From: Liolophura sinensis
Taxonomy: Eukaryota; Mollusca; Polyplacophora; Chitonida; Chitonidae
Assembly: GCF_032854445.1 (NCBI RefSeq)
Contig: NC_088302.1
Coordinates: 16,797,338 to 16,861,337 of the forward strand
DNA length: 64,000 nucleotides
Direction of reading: 5' to 3'
Positions 23,774 to 37,144 of this stretch are shown here, in pieces. The translations under genes were made by a program, and so were the position numbers. The number at the start of each line of letters is the position of its first letter. The stretch's first letter is position 1. Under the pieces are notes generated by a model. It did no database searches. It saw only the letters and a list, made by a program, of their open reading frames with translations, and had not been told where the DNA came from.

Positions 23774-23790
23774 GTACTTGCTTCGGCAGT

Positions 23791-23830
<40 letters not shown>

Positions 23831-23880
23831 GGCCCCTGCGCAAGGATGACACGCAAATTCGTGAAGCGTTCCATATTTTT
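23774..23880 (+). ncRNA. U6: U6 snRNA
   Basis: Consensus copy. Confidence 0.97.
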
Positions 23881-24132
23881 CTTTTCTTTTCTTTTCTTTT
23901 CTCTTCAGCCCCAGTCTCTCCCAGCGCTTGTAACAGACTTTTGTTCTCCCAGCGTTTTTAAAAGATCGTCTGGATGTCCTGGAGCAGAAAAACAAAAAAG
24001 CAAGAATTCGGATTCATATCGTTGGTTCAATTCAGTTTATCCTTATTTATCTGGGTACATACATCTTGGTATTAATGAAGAAAAAGAGAGAGAGAGAAAA
24101 AAAGAAAAAAAAAAAAAAAAAAAGAGGTTGCT

Positions 24133-24251
24133 AGCCTACAGCACCCGGTGTTCCCAGGCGGTCACCCATCCAAGTACTAACCGGGCTCGACGTTGCTTAA
24201 CTTCGGTGTTCGGACGAGAACCGGTGTTTTCAACGTGATATGGCCGTAGGC
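24133..24251 (-). rRNA. 5S: 5S ribosomal RNA (type A)
   Basis: A copy with C40. Confidence 0.97.
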
Positions 24252-24530
24252 ACTGGTTTGGGTAAAACTTTGCTATATATTGGTGGTGAAATAAAATGCA
24301 TGGAATATCAGAACAAGTGCACCAAACAGTGAAGAGGCTGGATGGCCGTTTGAACGAAGACAACAAACTCCCTGCCATCCCACGTCTGTCTTGGCTTAGA
24401 TGGACCATACAAGTCACACTAGGGGCGATAACTCATATCCACATTTCCCCACCCACCATGGGTACATACATCTTGGTATTAATGAAGAAAAAGAGAGAGA
24501 GAGAAAAAAAAAACAAAAAAAGAGGTTGCT

Positions 24531-24649
24531 AGCCTACAGCACCCGGTGTTCCCAGGCGGTCACCCATCCAAGTACTAACCGGGCTCGACGTTGCTTAACT
24601 TCGGTGTTCAGACGAGAACCGGTGTTTTCAACGTGATATGGCCGTAGGC
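24531..24649 (-). rRNA. 5S: 5S ribosomal RNA (type B), U40
   Basis: B copy with U40. Confidence 0.97.
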
Positions 24650-25179
24650 TCTTGTTGGGGTAAAACTTTGCTATATATTGGTGGTGAAATAAAATGCATG
24701 GAATATCAGAACAAGTGCACCAAACAGTGAAGAGGCTGGATGGCCGTTTGAACGAAGACAACAAACTCCCTGCCATCCCACGTCTGTCTTGGCTTAGATG
24801 GACCATACAAGTCACACTAGGGGCGATAACTCATATCCACATTTCCCCACCCACCAGTGTACATAGCGTGTGGCTGCGTGTGTGTGTCCGCATTGGGAGC
24901 ATCGTCCCAACCCCTGTTCCATGTCAACCACTATACTTGTACTTCATTTTCTTTGCACCTAAATTTTGTTGGCAAAATATCATTTTAGTATGAGAAAAAA
25001 ACGAAAATCCACAGGCTGTGAGCGCACCCATTTAGATAGCGTCTACTGAAAAAACCACGATTAAATACGTTGGTTCTACGTTTTGGGCTACACGTTTATA
25101 TGCAAATATCAAGAGCCCATCATGCGGCAAAGGTGCACGTCGGCCTTGTATAAAGCAAGACGGCATGGCTGCTACTCTC

Positions 25180-25196
25180 GTACTTGCTTCGGCAGT

Positions 25197-25236
<40 letters not shown>

Positions 25237-25286
25237 GGCCCCTGCGCAAGGATGACACGCAAATTCGTGAAGCGTTCCATATTTTT
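25180..25286 (+). ncRNA. U6: U6 snRNA
   Basis: Consensus copy; an A unit follows directly. Confidence 0.97.
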
Positions 25287-25538
25287 CTTTTCTTTTCTTT
25301 TCTTTTCTCTTCAGCCCCAGTCTCTCCCAGCGCTTGTAACAGACTTTTGTTCTCCCAGCGTTTTTAAAAGATCGTCTGGATGTCCTGGAGCAGAAAAACA
25401 AAAAAGCAAGAATTCGGATTCATATCGTTGGTTCAATTCAGTTTATCCTTATTTATCTGGGTACATACATCTTGGTATTAATGAAGAAAAAGAGAGAGAG
25501 AGAAAAAAAGAAAAAAAAAAAAAAAAAAAGAGGTTGCT

Positions 25539-25657
25539 AGCCTACAGCACCCGGTGTTCCCAGGCGGTCACCCATCCAAGTACTAACCGGGCTCGACGTT
25601 GCTTAACTTCGGTGTTCGGACGAGAACCGGTGTTTTCAACGTGATATGGCCGTAGGC
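25539..25657 (-). rRNA. 5S: 5S ribosomal RNA (type A)
   Basis: A copy with C40. Confidence 0.97.
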
Positions 25658-26187
25658 ACTGGTTTGGGTAAAACTTTGCTATATATTGGTGGTGAAATAA
25701 AATGCATGGAATATCAGAACAAGTGCACCAAACAGTGAAGAGGCTGGATGGCCGTTTGAACGAAGACAACAAACTCCCTGCCATCCCACGTCTGTCTTGG
25801 CTTAGATGGACCATACAAGTCACACTAGGGGCGATAACTCATATCCACATTTCCCCACCCACCAGTGTACATAGCGTGTGGCTGCGTGTGTGTGTCCGCA
25901 TTGGGAGCATCGTCCCAACCCCTGTTCCATGTCAACCACTATACTTGTACTTCATTTTCTTTGCACCTAAATTTTGTTGGCAAAATATCATTTTAGTATG
26001 AGAAAAAAACGAAAATCCACAGGCTGTGAGCGCACCCATTTAGATAGCGTCTACTGAAAAAACCACGATTAAATACATTGGTTCTACGTTTTGGGCTACA
26101 CGTTTATATGCAAATATCAAGAGCCCATCATGCGGCAAAGGTGCACGTCGGCCTTGTATAAAGCAAGACGGCATGGCTGCTACTCTC

Positions 26188-26204
26188 GTACTTGCTTCGG
26201 CAGT

Positions 26205-26244
<40 letters not shown>

Positions 26245-26294
26245 GGCCCCTGTGCAAGGATGACACGCAAATTCGTGAAGCGTTCCATATTTTT
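26188..26294 (+). ncRNA. U6: U6 snRNA, C66U variant
   Basis: Position 66 in the apical loop of the internal stem-loop is U (26253). Shared only with the copy at 38046. Upstream spacer also has ATACATTGG, which the 38046 unit lacks. Confidence 0.96.
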
Positions 26295-26546
26295 CTTTTC
26301 TTTTCTTTTCTTTTCTCTTCAGCCCCAGTCTCTCCCAGCGCTTGTAACAGACTTTTGTTCTCCCAGCGTTTTTAAAAGATCGTCTGGATGTCCTGGAGCA
26401 GAAAAACAAAAAAGCAAGAATTCGGATTCATATCGTTGGTTCAATTCAGTTTATCCTTATTTATCTGGGTACATACATCTTGGTATTAATGAAGAAAAAG
26501 AGAGAGAGAGAAAAAAAGAAAAAAAAAAAAAAAAAAAGAGGTTGCT

Positions 26547-26665
26547 AGCCTACAGCACCCGGTGTTCCCAGGCGGTCACCCATCCAAGTACTAACCGGGC
26601 TCGACGTTGCTTAACTTCGGTGTTCAGACGAGAACCGGTGTTTTCAACGTGATATGGCCGTAGGC
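26547..26665 (-). rRNA. 5S: 5S ribosomal RNA (type A flank, U40)
   Basis: U6-linked copy with the A flank that nevertheless carries the B-associated U40. This suggests gene conversion or a crossover within the gene. Confidence 0.97.
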
Positions 26666-26944
26666 ACTGGTTTGGGTAAAACTTTGCTATATATTGGTGG
26701 TGAAATAAAATGCATGGAATATCAGAACAAGTGCACCAAACAGTGAAGAGGCTGGATGGCCGTTTGAACGAAGACAACAAACTCCCTGCCATCCCACGTC
26801 TGTCTTGGCTTAGATGGACCATACAAGTCACACTAGGGGCGATAACTCATATCCACATTTCCCCACCCACCATGGGTACATACATCTTGGTATTAATGAA
26901 GAAAAAGAGAGAGAGAGAAAAAAAAAACAAAAAAAGAGGTTGCT

Positions 26945-27063
26945 AGCCTACAGCACCCGGTGTTCCCAGGCGGTCACCCATCCAAGTACTAACCGGGCTC
27001 GACGTTGCTTAACTTCGGTGTTCAGACGAGAACCGGTGTTTTCAACGTGATATGGCCGTAGGC
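26945..27063 (-). rRNA. 5S: 5S ribosomal RNA (type B), U40
   Basis: B copy with U40. Confidence 0.97.
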
Positions 27064-27593
27064 TCTTGTTGGGGTAAAACTTTGCTATATATTGGTGGTG
27101 AAATAAAATGCATGGAATATCAGAACAAGTGCACCAAACAGTGAAGAGGCTGGATGGCCGTTTGAACGAAGACAACAAACTCCCTGCCATCCCACGTCTG
27201 TCTTGGCTTAGATGGACCATACAAGTCACACTAGGGGCGATAACTCATATCCACATTTCCCCACCCACCAGTGTACATAGCGTGTGGCTGCGTGTGTGTG
27301 TCCGCATTGGGAGCATCGTCCCAACCCCTGTTCCATGTCAACCACTATACTTGTACTTCATTTTCTTTGCACCTAAATTTTGTTGGCAAAATATCATTTT
27401 AGTATGAGAAAAAAACGAAAATCCACAGGCTGTGAGCGCACCCATTTAGATAGCGTCTACTGAAAAAACCACGATTAAATACGTTGGTTCTACGTTTTGG
27501 GCTACACGTTTATATGCAAATATCAAGAGCCCATCATGCGGCAAAGGTGCACGTCGGCCTTGTATAAAGCAAGACGGCATGGCTGCTACTCTC

Positions 27594-27610
27594 GTACTTG
27601 CTTCGGCAGT

Positions 27611-27650
<40 letters not shown>

Positions 27651-27700
27651 GGCCCCTGCGCAAGGATGACACGCAAATTCGTGAAGCGTTCCATATTTTT
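27594..27700 (+). ncRNA. U6: U6 snRNA
   Basis: Consensus copy. Confidence 0.97.
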
Positions 27701-27952
27701 CTTTTCTTTTCTTTTCTTTTCTCTTCAGCCCCAGTCTCTCCCAGCGCTTGTAACAGACTTTTGTTCTCCCAGCGTTTTTAAAAGATCGTCTGGATGTCCT
27801 GGAGCAGAAAAACAAAAAAGCAAGAATTCGGATTCATATCGTTGGTTCAATTCAGTTTATCCTTATTTATCTGGGTACATACATCTTGGTATTAATGAAG
27901 AAAAAGAGAGAGAGAGAAAAAAAGAAAAAAAAAAAAAAAAAAAGAGGTTGCT

Positions 27953-28071
27953 AGCCTACAGCACCCGGTGTTCCCAGGCGGTCACCCATCCAAGTACTAA
28001 CCGGGCTCGACGTTGCTTAACTTCGGTGTTCGGACGAGAACCGGTGTTTTCAACGTGATATGGCCGTAGGC
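27953..28071 (-). rRNA. 5S: 5S ribosomal RNA (type A)
   Basis: A copy with C40; an A unit follows. Confidence 0.97.
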
Positions 28072-28601
28072 ACTGGTTTGGGTAAAACTTTGCTATATAT
28101 TGGTGGTGAAATAAAATGCATGGAATATCAGAACAAGTGCACCAAACAGTGAAGAGGCTGGATGGCCGTTTGAACGAAGACAACAAACTCCCTGCCATCC
28201 CACGTCTGTCTTGGCTTAGATGGACCATACAAGTCACACTAGGGGCGATAACTCATATCCACATTTCCCCACCCACCAGTGTACATAGCGTGTGGCTGCG
28301 TGTGTGTGTCCGCATTGGGAGCATCGTCCCAACCCCTGTTCCATGTCAACCACTATACTTGTACTTCATTTTCTTTGCACCTAAATTTTGTTGGCAAAAT
28401 ATCATTTTAGTATGAGAAAAAAACGAAAATCCACAGGCTGTGAGCGCACCCATTTAGATAGCGTCTACTGAAAAAACCACGATTAAATACGTTGGTTCTA
28501 CGTTTTGGGCTACACGTTTATATGCAAATATCAAGAGCCCATCATGCGGCAAAGGTGCACGTCGGCCTTGTATAAAGCAAGACGGCATGGCTGCTACTCT
28601 C

Positions 28602-28618
28602 GTACTTGCTTCGGCAGT

Positions 28619-28658
<40 letters not shown>

Positions 28659-28708
28659 GGCCCCTGCGCAAGGATGACACGCAAATTCGTGAAGCGTTCC
28701 ATATTTTT
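28602..28708 (+). ncRNA. U6: U6 snRNA
   Basis: Consensus copy. Confidence 0.97.
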
Positions 28709-28960
28709 CTTTTCTTTTCTTTTCTTTTCTCTTCAGCCCCAGTCTCTCCCAGCGCTTGTAACAGACTTTTGTTCTCCCAGCGTTTTTAAAAGATCGTCTG
28801 GATGTCCTGGAGCAGAAAAACAAAAAAGCAAGAATTCGGATTCATATCGTTGGTTCAATTCAGTTTATCCTTATTTATCTGGGTACATACATCTTGGTAT
28901 TAATGAAGAAAAAGAGAGAGAGAGAAAAAAAGAAAAAAAAAAAAAAAAAAAGAGGTTGCT

Positions 28961-29079
28961 AGCCTACAGCACCCGGTGTTCCCAGGCGGTCACCCATCCA
29001 AGTACTAACCGGGCTCGACGTTGCTTAACTTCGGTGTTCGGACGAGAACCGGTGTTTTCAACGTGATATGGCCGTAGGC
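28961..29079 (-). rRNA. 5S: 5S ribosomal RNA (type A)
   Basis: A copy with C40. Confidence 0.97.
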
Positions 29080-29358
29080 ACTGGTTTGGGTAAAACTTTG
29101 CTATATATTGGTGGTGAAATAAAATGCATGGAATATCAGAACAAGTGCACCAAACAGTGAAGAGGCTGGATGGCCGTTTGAACGAAGACAACAAACTCCC
29201 TGCCATCCCACGTCTGTCTTGGCTTAGATGGACCATACAAGTCACACTAGGGGCGATAACTCATATCCACATTTCCCCACCCACCATGGGTACATACATC
29301 TTGGTATTAATGAAGAAAAAGAGAGAGAGAGAAAAAAAAAACAAAAAAAGAGGTTGCT

Positions 29359-29477
29359 AGCCTACAGCACCCGGTGTTCCCAGGCGGTCACCCATCCAAG
29401 TACTAACCGGGCTCGACGTTGCTTAACTTCGGTGTTCAGACGAGAACCGGTGTTTTCAACGTGATATGGCCGTAGGC
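29359..29477 (-). rRNA. 5S: 5S ribosomal RNA (type B), U40
   Basis: B copy with U40. Confidence 0.97.
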
Positions 29478-30007
29478 TCTTGTTGGGGTAAAACTTTGCT
29501 ATATATTGGTGGTGAAATAAAATGCATGGAATATCAGAACAAGTGCACCAAACAGTGAAGAGGCTGGATGGCCGTTTGAACGAAGACAACAAACTCCCTG
29601 CCATCCCACGTCTGTCTTGGCTTAGATGGACCATACAAGTCACACTAGGGGCGATAACTCATATCCACATTTCCCCACCCACCAGTGTACATAGCGTGTG
29701 GCTGCGTGTGTGTGTCCGCATTGGGAGCATCGTCCCAACCCCTGTTCCATGTCAACCACTATACTTGTACTTCATTTTCTTTGCACCTAAATTTTGTTGG
29801 CAAAATATCATTTTAGTATGAGAAAAAAACGAAAATCCACAGGCTGTGAGCGCACCCATTTAGATAGCGTCTACTGAAAAAACCACGATTAAATACGTTG
29901 GTTCTACGTTTTGGGCTACACGTTTATATGCAAATATCAAGAGCCCATCATGCGGCAAAGGTGCACGTCGGCCTTGTATAAAGCAAGACGGCATGGCTGC
30001 TACTCTC

Positions 30008-30024
30008 GTACTTGCTTCGGCAGT

Positions 30025-30064
<40 letters not shown>

Positions 30065-30114
30065 GGCCCCTGCGCAAGGATGACACGCAAATTCGTGAAG
30101 CGTTCCATATTTTT
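30008..30114 (+). ncRNA. U6: U6 snRNA
   Basis: Consensus copy. Confidence 0.97.
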
Positions 30115-30366
30115 CTTTTCTTTTCTTTTCTTTTCTCTTCAGCCCCAGTCTCTCCCAGCGCTTGTAACAGACTTTTGTTCTCCCAGCGTTTTTAAAAGAT
30201 CGTCTGGATGTCCTGGAGCAGAAAAACAAAAAAGCAAGAATTCGGATTCATATCGTTGGTTCAATTCAGTTTATCCTTATTTATCTGGGTACATACATCT
30301 TGGTATTAATGAAGAAAAAGAGAGAGAGAGAAAAAAAGAAAAAAAAAAAAAAAAAAAGAGGTTGCT

Positions 30367-30485
30367 AGCCTACAGCACCCGGTGTTCCCAGGCGGTCACC
30401 CATCCAAGTACTAACCGGGCTCGACGTTGCTTAACTTCGGTGTTCGGACGAGAACCGGTGTTTTCAACGTGATATGGCCGTAGGC
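30367..30485 (-). rRNA. 5S: 5S ribosomal RNA (type A)
   Basis: A copy with C40. Confidence 0.97.
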
Positions 30486-30764
30486 ACTGGTTTGGGTAAA
30501 ACTTTGCTATATATTGGTGGTGAAATAAAATGCATGGAATATCAGAACAAGTGCACCAAACAGTGAAGAGGCTGGATGGCCGTTTGAACGAAGACAACAA
30601 ACTCCCTGCCATCCCACGTCTGTCTTGGCTTAGATGGACCATACAAGTCACACTAGGGGCGATAACTCATATCCACATTTCCCCACCCACCATGGGTACA
30701 TACATCTTGGTATTAATGAAGAAAAAGAGAGAGAGAGAAAAAAAAAACAAAAAAAGAGGTTGCT

Positions 30765-30883
30765 AGCCTACAGCACCCGGTGTTCCCAGGCGGTCACCCA
30801 TCCAAGTACTAACCGGGCTCGACGTTGCTTAACTTCGGTGTTCAGACGAGAACCGGTGTTTTCAACGTGATATGGCCGTAGGC
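30765..30883 (-). rRNA. 5S: 5S ribosomal RNA (type B), U40
   Basis: B copy with U40. Confidence 0.97.
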
Positions 30884-31413
30884 TCTTGTTGGGGTAAAAC
30901 TTTGCTATATATTGGTGGTGAAATAAAATGCATGGAATATCAGAACAAGTGCACCAAACAGTGAAGAGGCTGGATGGCCGTTTGAACGAAGACAACAAAC
31001 TCCCTGCCATCCCACGTCTGTCTTGGCTTAGATGGACCATACAAGTCACACTAGGGGCGATAACTCATATCCACATTTCCCCACCCACCAGTGTACATAG
31101 CGTGTGGCTGCGTGTGTGTGTCCGCATTGGGAGCATCGTCCCAACCCCTGTTCCATGTCAACCACTATACTTGTACTTCATTTTCTTTGCACCTAAATTT
31201 TGTTGGCAAAATATCATTTTAGTATGAGAAAAAAACGAAAATCCACAGGCTGTGAGCGCACCCATTTAGATAGCGTCTACTGAAAAAACCACGATTAAAT
31301 ACGTTGGTTCTACGTTTTGGGCTACACGTTTATATGCAAATATCAAGAGCCCATCATGCGGCAAAGGTGCACGTCGGCCTTGTATAAAGCAAGACGGCAT
31401 GGCTGCTACTCTC

Positions 31414-31430
31414 GTACTTGCTTCGGCAGT

Positions 31431-31470
<40 letters not shown>

Positions 31471-31520
31471 GGCCCCTGCGCAAGGATGACACGCAAATTC
31501 GTGAAGCGTTCCATATTTTT
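31414..31520 (+). ncRNA. U6: U6 snRNA
   Basis: Consensus copy. Confidence 0.97.
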
Positions 31521-31772
31521 CTTTTCTTTTCTTTTCTTTTCTCTTCAGCCCCAGTCTCTCCCAGCGCTTGTAACAGACTTTTGTTCTCCCAGCGTTTTTA
31601 AAAGATCGTCTGGATGTCCTGGAGCAGAAAAACAAAAAAGCAAGAATTCGGATTCATATCGTTGGTTCAATTCAGTTTATCCTTATTTATCTGGGTACAT
31701 ACATCTTGGTATTAATGAAGAAAAAGAGAGAGAGAGAAAAAAAGAAAAAAAAAAAAAAAAAAAGAGGTTGCT

Positions 31773-31891
31773 AGCCTACAGCACCCGGTGTTCCCAGGCG
31801 GTCACCCATCCAAGTACTAACCGGGCTCGACGTTGCTTAACTTCGGTGTTCGGACGAGAACCGGTGTTTTCAACGTGATATGGCCGTAGGC
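31773..31891 (-). rRNA. 5S: 5S ribosomal RNA (type A)
   Basis: A copy with C40. Confidence 0.97.
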
Positions 31892-32170
31892 ACTGGTTTG
31901 GGTAAAACTTTGCTATATATTGGTGGTGAAATAAAATGCATGGAATATCAGAACAAGTGCACCAAACAGTGAAGAGGCTGGATGGCCGTTTGAACGAAGA
32001 CAACAAACTCCCTGCCATCCCACGTCTGTCTTGGCTTAGATGGACCATACAAGTCACACTAGGGGCGATAACTCATATCCACATTTCCCCACCCACCATG
32101 GGTACATACATCTTGGTATTAATGAAGAAAAAGAGAGAGAGAGAAAAAAAAAACAAAAAAAGAGGTTGCT

Positions 32171-32289
32171 AGCCTACAGCACCCGGTGTTCCCAGGCGGT
32201 CACCCATCCAAGTACTAACCGGGCTCGACGTTGCTTAACTTCGGTGTTCAGACGAGAACCGGTGTTTTCAACGTGATATGGCCGTAGGC
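32171..32289 (-). rRNA. 5S: 5S ribosomal RNA (type B), U40
   Basis: B copy with U40. Confidence 0.97.
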
Positions 32290-32819
32290 TCTTGTTGGGG
32301 TAAAACTTTGCTATATATTGGTGGTGAAATAAAATGCATGGAATATCAGAACAAGTGCACCAAACAGTGAAGAGGCTGGATGGCCGTTTGAACGAAGACA
32401 ACAAACTCCCTGCCATCCCACGTCTGTCTTGGCTTAGATGGACCATACAAGTCACACTAGGGGCGATAACTCATATCCACATTTCCCCACCCACCAGTGT
32501 ACATAGCGTGTGGCTGCGTGTGTGTGTCCGCATTGGGAGCATCGTCCCAACCCCTGTTCCATGTCAACCACTATACTTGTACTTCATTTTCTTTGCACCT
32601 AAATTTTGTTGGCAAAATATCATTTTAGTATGAGAAAAAAACGAAAATCCACAGGCTGTGAGCGCACCCATTTAGATAGCGTCTACTGAAAAAACCACGA
32701 TTAAATACGTTGGTTCTACGTTTTGGGCTACACGTTTATATGCAAATATCAAGAGCCCATCATGCGGCAAAGGTGCACGTCGGCCTTGTATAAAGCAAGA
32801 CGGCATGGCTGCTACTCTC

Positions 32820-32836
32820 GTACTTGCTTCGGCAGT

Positions 32837-32876
<40 letters not shown>

Positions 32877-32926
32877 GGCCCCTGCGCAAGGATGACACGC
32901 AAATTCGTGAAGCGTTCCATATTTTT
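32820..32926 (+). ncRNA. U6: U6 snRNA
   Basis: Consensus copy. Confidence 0.97.
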
Positions 32927-33178
32927 CTTTTCTTTTCTTTTCTTTTCTCTTCAGCCCCAGTCTCTCCCAGCGCTTGTAACAGACTTTTGTTCTCCCAGCG
33001 TTTTTAAAAGATCGTCTGGATGTCCTGGAGCAGAAAAACAAAAAAGCAAGAATTCGGATTCATATCGTTGGTTCAATTCAGTTTATCCTTATTTATCTGG
33101 GTACATACATCTTGGTATTAATGAAGAAAAAGAGAGAGAGAGAAAAAAAGAAAAAAAAAAAAAAAAAAAGAGGTTGCT

Positions 33179-33297
33179 AGCCTACAGCACCCGGTGTTCC
33201 CAGGCGGTCACCCATCCAAGTACTAACCGGGCTCGACGTTGCTTAACTTCGGTGTTCGGACGAGAACCGGTGTTTTCAACGTGATATGGCCGTAGGC
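33179..33297 (-). rRNA. 5S: 5S ribosomal RNA (type A)
   Basis: A copy with C40. Confidence 0.97.
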
Positions 33298-33576
33298 ACT
33301 GGTTTGGGTAAAACTTTGCTATATATTGGTGGTGAAATAAAATGCATGGAATATCAGAACAAGTGCACCAAACAGTGAAGAGGCTGGATGGCCGTTTGAA
33401 CGAAGACAACAAACTCCCTGCCATCCCACGTCTGTCTTGGCTTAGATGGACCATACAAGTCACACTAGGGGCGATAACTCATATCCACATTTCCCCACCC
33501 ACCATGGGTACATACATCTTGGTATTAATGAAGAAAAAGAGAGAGAGAGAAAAAAAAAACAAAAAAAGAGGTTGCT

Positions 33577-33695
33577 AGCCTACAGCACCCGGTGTTCCCA
33601 GGCGGTCACCCATCCAAGTACTAACCGGGCTCGACGTTGCTTAACTTCGGTGTTCAGACGAGAACCGGTGTTTTCAACGTGATATGGCCGTAGGC
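33577..33695 (-). rRNA. 5S: 5S ribosomal RNA (type B), U40
   Basis: B copy with U40. Confidence 0.97.
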
Positions 33696-34225
33696 TCTTG
33701 TTGGGGTAAAACTTTGCTATATATTGGTGGTGAAATAAAATGCATGGAATATCAGAACAAGTGCACCAAACAGTGAAGAGGCTGGATGGCCGTTTGAACG
33801 AAGACAACAAACTCCCTGCCATCCCACGTCTGTCTTGGCTTAGATGGACCATACAAGTCACACTAGGGGCGATAACTCATATCCACATTTCCCCACCCAC
33901 CAGTGTACATAGCGTGTGGCTGCGTGTGTGTGTCCGCATTGGGAGCATCGTCCCAACCCCTGTTCCATGTCAACCACTATACTTGTACTTCATTTTCTTT
34001 GCACCTAAATTTTGTTGGCAAAATATCATTTTAGTATGAGAAAAAAACGAAAATCCACAGGCTGTGAGCGCACCCATTTAGATAGCGTCTACTGAAAAAA
34101 CCACGATTAAATACGTTGGTTCTACGTTTTGGGCTACACGTTTATATGCAAATATCAAGAGCCCATCATGCGGCAAAGGTGCACGTCGGCCTTGTATAAA
34201 GCAAGACGGCATGGCTGCTACTCTC

Positions 34226-34242
34226 GTACTTGCTTCGGCAGT

Positions 34243-34282
<40 letters not shown>

Positions 34283-34332
34283 GGCCCCTGCGCAAGGATG
34301 ACACGCAAATTCGTGAAGCGTTCCATATTTTT
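34226..34332 (+). ncRNA. U6: U6 snRNA
   Basis: Consensus copy. Confidence 0.97.
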
Positions 34333-34584
34333 CTTTTCTTTTCTTTTCTTTTCTCTTCAGCCCCAGTCTCTCCCAGCGCTTGTAACAGACTTTTGTTCTC
34401 CCAGCGTTTTTAAAAGATCGTCTGGATGTCCTGGAGCAGAAAAACAAAAAAGCAAGAATTCGGATTCATATCGTTGGTTCAATTCAGTTTATCCTTATTT
34501 ATCTGGGTACATACATCTTGGTATTAATGAAGAAAAAGAGAGAGAGAGAAAAAAAGAAAAAAAAAAAAAAAAAAAGAGGTTGCT

Positions 34585-34703
34585 AGCCTACAGCACCCGG
34601 TGTTCCCAGGCGGTCACCCATCCAAGTACTAACCGGGCTCGACGTTGCTTAACTTCGGTGTTCGGACGAGAACCGGTGTTTTCAACGTGATATGGCCGTA
34701 GGC
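34585..34703 (-). rRNA. 5S: 5S ribosomal RNA (type A)
   Basis: A copy with C40. Confidence 0.97.
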
Positions 34704-34982
34704 ACTGGTTTGGGTAAAACTTTGCTATATATTGGTGGTGAAATAAAATGCATGGAATATCAGAACAAGTGCACCAAACAGTGAAGAGGCTGGATGGCCG
34801 TTTGAACGAAGACAACAAACTCCCTGCCATCCCACGTCTGTCTTGGCTTAGATGGACCATACAAGTCACACTAGGGGCGATAACTCATATCCACATTTCC
34901 CCACCCACCATGGGTACATACATCTTGGTATTAATGAAGAAAAAGAGAGAGAGAGAAAAAAAAAACAAAAAAAGAGGTTGCT

Positions 34983-35101
34983 AGCCTACAGCACCCGGTG
35001 TTCCCAGGCGGTCACCCATCCAAGTACTAACCGGGCTCGACGTTGCTTAACTTCGGTGTTCAGACGAGAACCGGTGTTTTCAACGTGATATGGCCGTAGG
35101 C
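34983..35101 (-). rRNA. 5S: 5S ribosomal RNA (type B), U40
   Basis: B copy with U40. Confidence 0.97.
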
Positions 35102-35631
35102 TCTTGTTGGGGTAAAACTTTGCTATATATTGGTGGTGAAATAAAATGCATGGAATATCAGAACAAGTGCACCAAACAGTGAAGAGGCTGGATGGCCGTT
35201 TGAACGAAGACAACAAACTCCCTGCCATCCCACGTCTGTCTTGGCTTAGATGGACCATACAAGTCACACTAGGGGCGATAACTCATATCCACATTTCCCC
35301 ACCCACCAGTGTACATAGCGTGTGGCTGCGTGTGTGTGTCCGCATTGGGAGCATCGTCCCAACCCCTGTTCCATGTCAACCACTATACTTGTACTTCATT
35401 TTCTTTGCACCTAAATTTTGTTGGCAAAATATCATTTTAGTATGAGAAAAAAACGAAAATCCACAGGCTGTGAGCGCACCCATTTAGATAGCGTCTACTG
35501 AAAAAACCACGATTAAATACGTTGGTTCTACGTTTTGGGCTACACGTTTATATGCAAATATCAAGAGCCCATCATGCGGCAAAGGTGCACGTCGGCCTTG
35601 TATAAAGCAAGACGGCATGGCTGCTACTCTC

Positions 35632-35648
35632 GTACTTGCTTCGGCAGT

Positions 35649-35688
<40 letters not shown>

Positions 35689-35738
35689 GGCCCCTGCGCA
35701 AGGATGACACGCAAATTCGTGAAGCGTTCCATATTTTT
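35632..35738 (+). ncRNA. U6: U6 snRNA
   Basis: Consensus gene; spacer carries the ATATGGGTAC variant (35909) shared with the unit at 19556. Confidence 0.97.
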
Positions 35739-35990
35739 CTTTTCTTTTCTTTTCTTTTCTCTTCAGCCCCAGTCTCTCCCAGCGCTTGTAACAGACTTTT
35801 GTTCTCCCAGCGTTTTTAAAAGATCGTCTGGATGTCCTGGAGCAGAAAAACAAAAAAGCAAGAATTCGGATTCATATCGTTGGTTCAATTCAGTTTATCC
35901 TTATTTATATGGGTACATACATCTTGGTATTAATGAAGAAAAAGAGAGAGAGAGAAAAAAAGAAAAAAAAAAAAAAAAAAAGAGGTTGCT

Positions 35991-36109
35991 AGCCTACAGC
36001 ACCCGGTGTTCCCAGGCGGTCACCCATCCAAGTACTAACCGGGCTCGACGTTGCTTAACTTCGGTGTTCGGACGAGAACCGGTGTTTTCAACGTGATATG
36101 GCCGTAGGC
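35991..36109 (-). rRNA. 5S: 5S ribosomal RNA (type A)
   Basis: A copy with C40. Confidence 0.97.
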
Positions 36110-36388
36110 ACTGGTTTGGGTAAAACTTTGCTATATATTGGTGGTGAAATAAAATGCATGGAATATCAGAACAAGTGCACCAAACAGTGAAGAGGCTGGA
36201 TGGCCGTTTGAACGAAGACAACAAACTCCCTGCCATCCCACGTCTGTCTTGGCTTAGATGGACCATACAAGTCACACTAGGGGCGATAACTCATATCCAC
36301 ATTTCCCCACCCACCATGGGTACATACATCTTGGTATTAATGAAGAAAAAGAGAGAGAGAGAAAAAAAAAACAAAAAAAGAGGTTGCT

Positions 36389-36507
36389 AGCCTACAGCAC
36401 CCGGTGTTCCCAGGCGGTCACCCATCCAAGTACTAACCGGGCTCGACGTTGCTTAACTTCGGTGTTCAGACGAGAACCGGTGTTTTCAACGTGATATGGC
36501 CGTAGGC
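36389..36507 (-). rRNA. 5S: 5S ribosomal RNA (type B), U40
   Basis: B copy with U40. Confidence 0.97.
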
Positions 36508-37037
36508 TCTTGTTGGGGTAAAACTTTGCTATATATTGGTGGTGAAATAAAATGCATGGAATATCAGAACAAGTGCACCAAACAGTGAAGAGGCTGGATG
36601 GCCGTTTGAACGAAGACAACAAACTCCCTGCCATCCCACGTCTGTCTTGGCTTAGATGGACCATACAAGTCACACTAGGGGCGATAACTCATATCCACAT
36701 TTCCCCACCCACCAGTGTACATAGCGTGTGGCTGCGTGTGTGTGTCCGCATTGGGAGCATCGTCCCAACCCCTGTTCCATGTCAACCACTATACTTGTAC
36801 TTCATTTTCTTTGCACCTAAATTTTGTTGGCAAAATATCATTTTAGTATGAGAAAAAAACGAAAATCCACAGGCTGTGAGCGCACCCATTTAGATAGCGT
36901 CTACTGAAAAAACCACGATTAAATACGTTGGTTCTACGTTTTGGGCTACACGTTTATATGCAAATATCAAGAGCCCATCATGCGGCAAAGGTGCACGTCG
37001 GCCTTGTATAAAGCAAGACGGCATGGCTGCTACTCTC

Positions 37038-37054
37038 GTACTTGCTTCGGCAGT

Positions 37055-37094
<40 letters not shown>

Positions 37095-37144
37095 GGCCCC
37101 TGCGCAAGGATGACACGCAAATTCGTGAAGCGTTCCATATTTTT
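37038..37144 (+). ncRNA. U6: U6 snRNA
   Basis: Consensus copy; an A unit follows directly. Confidence 0.97.
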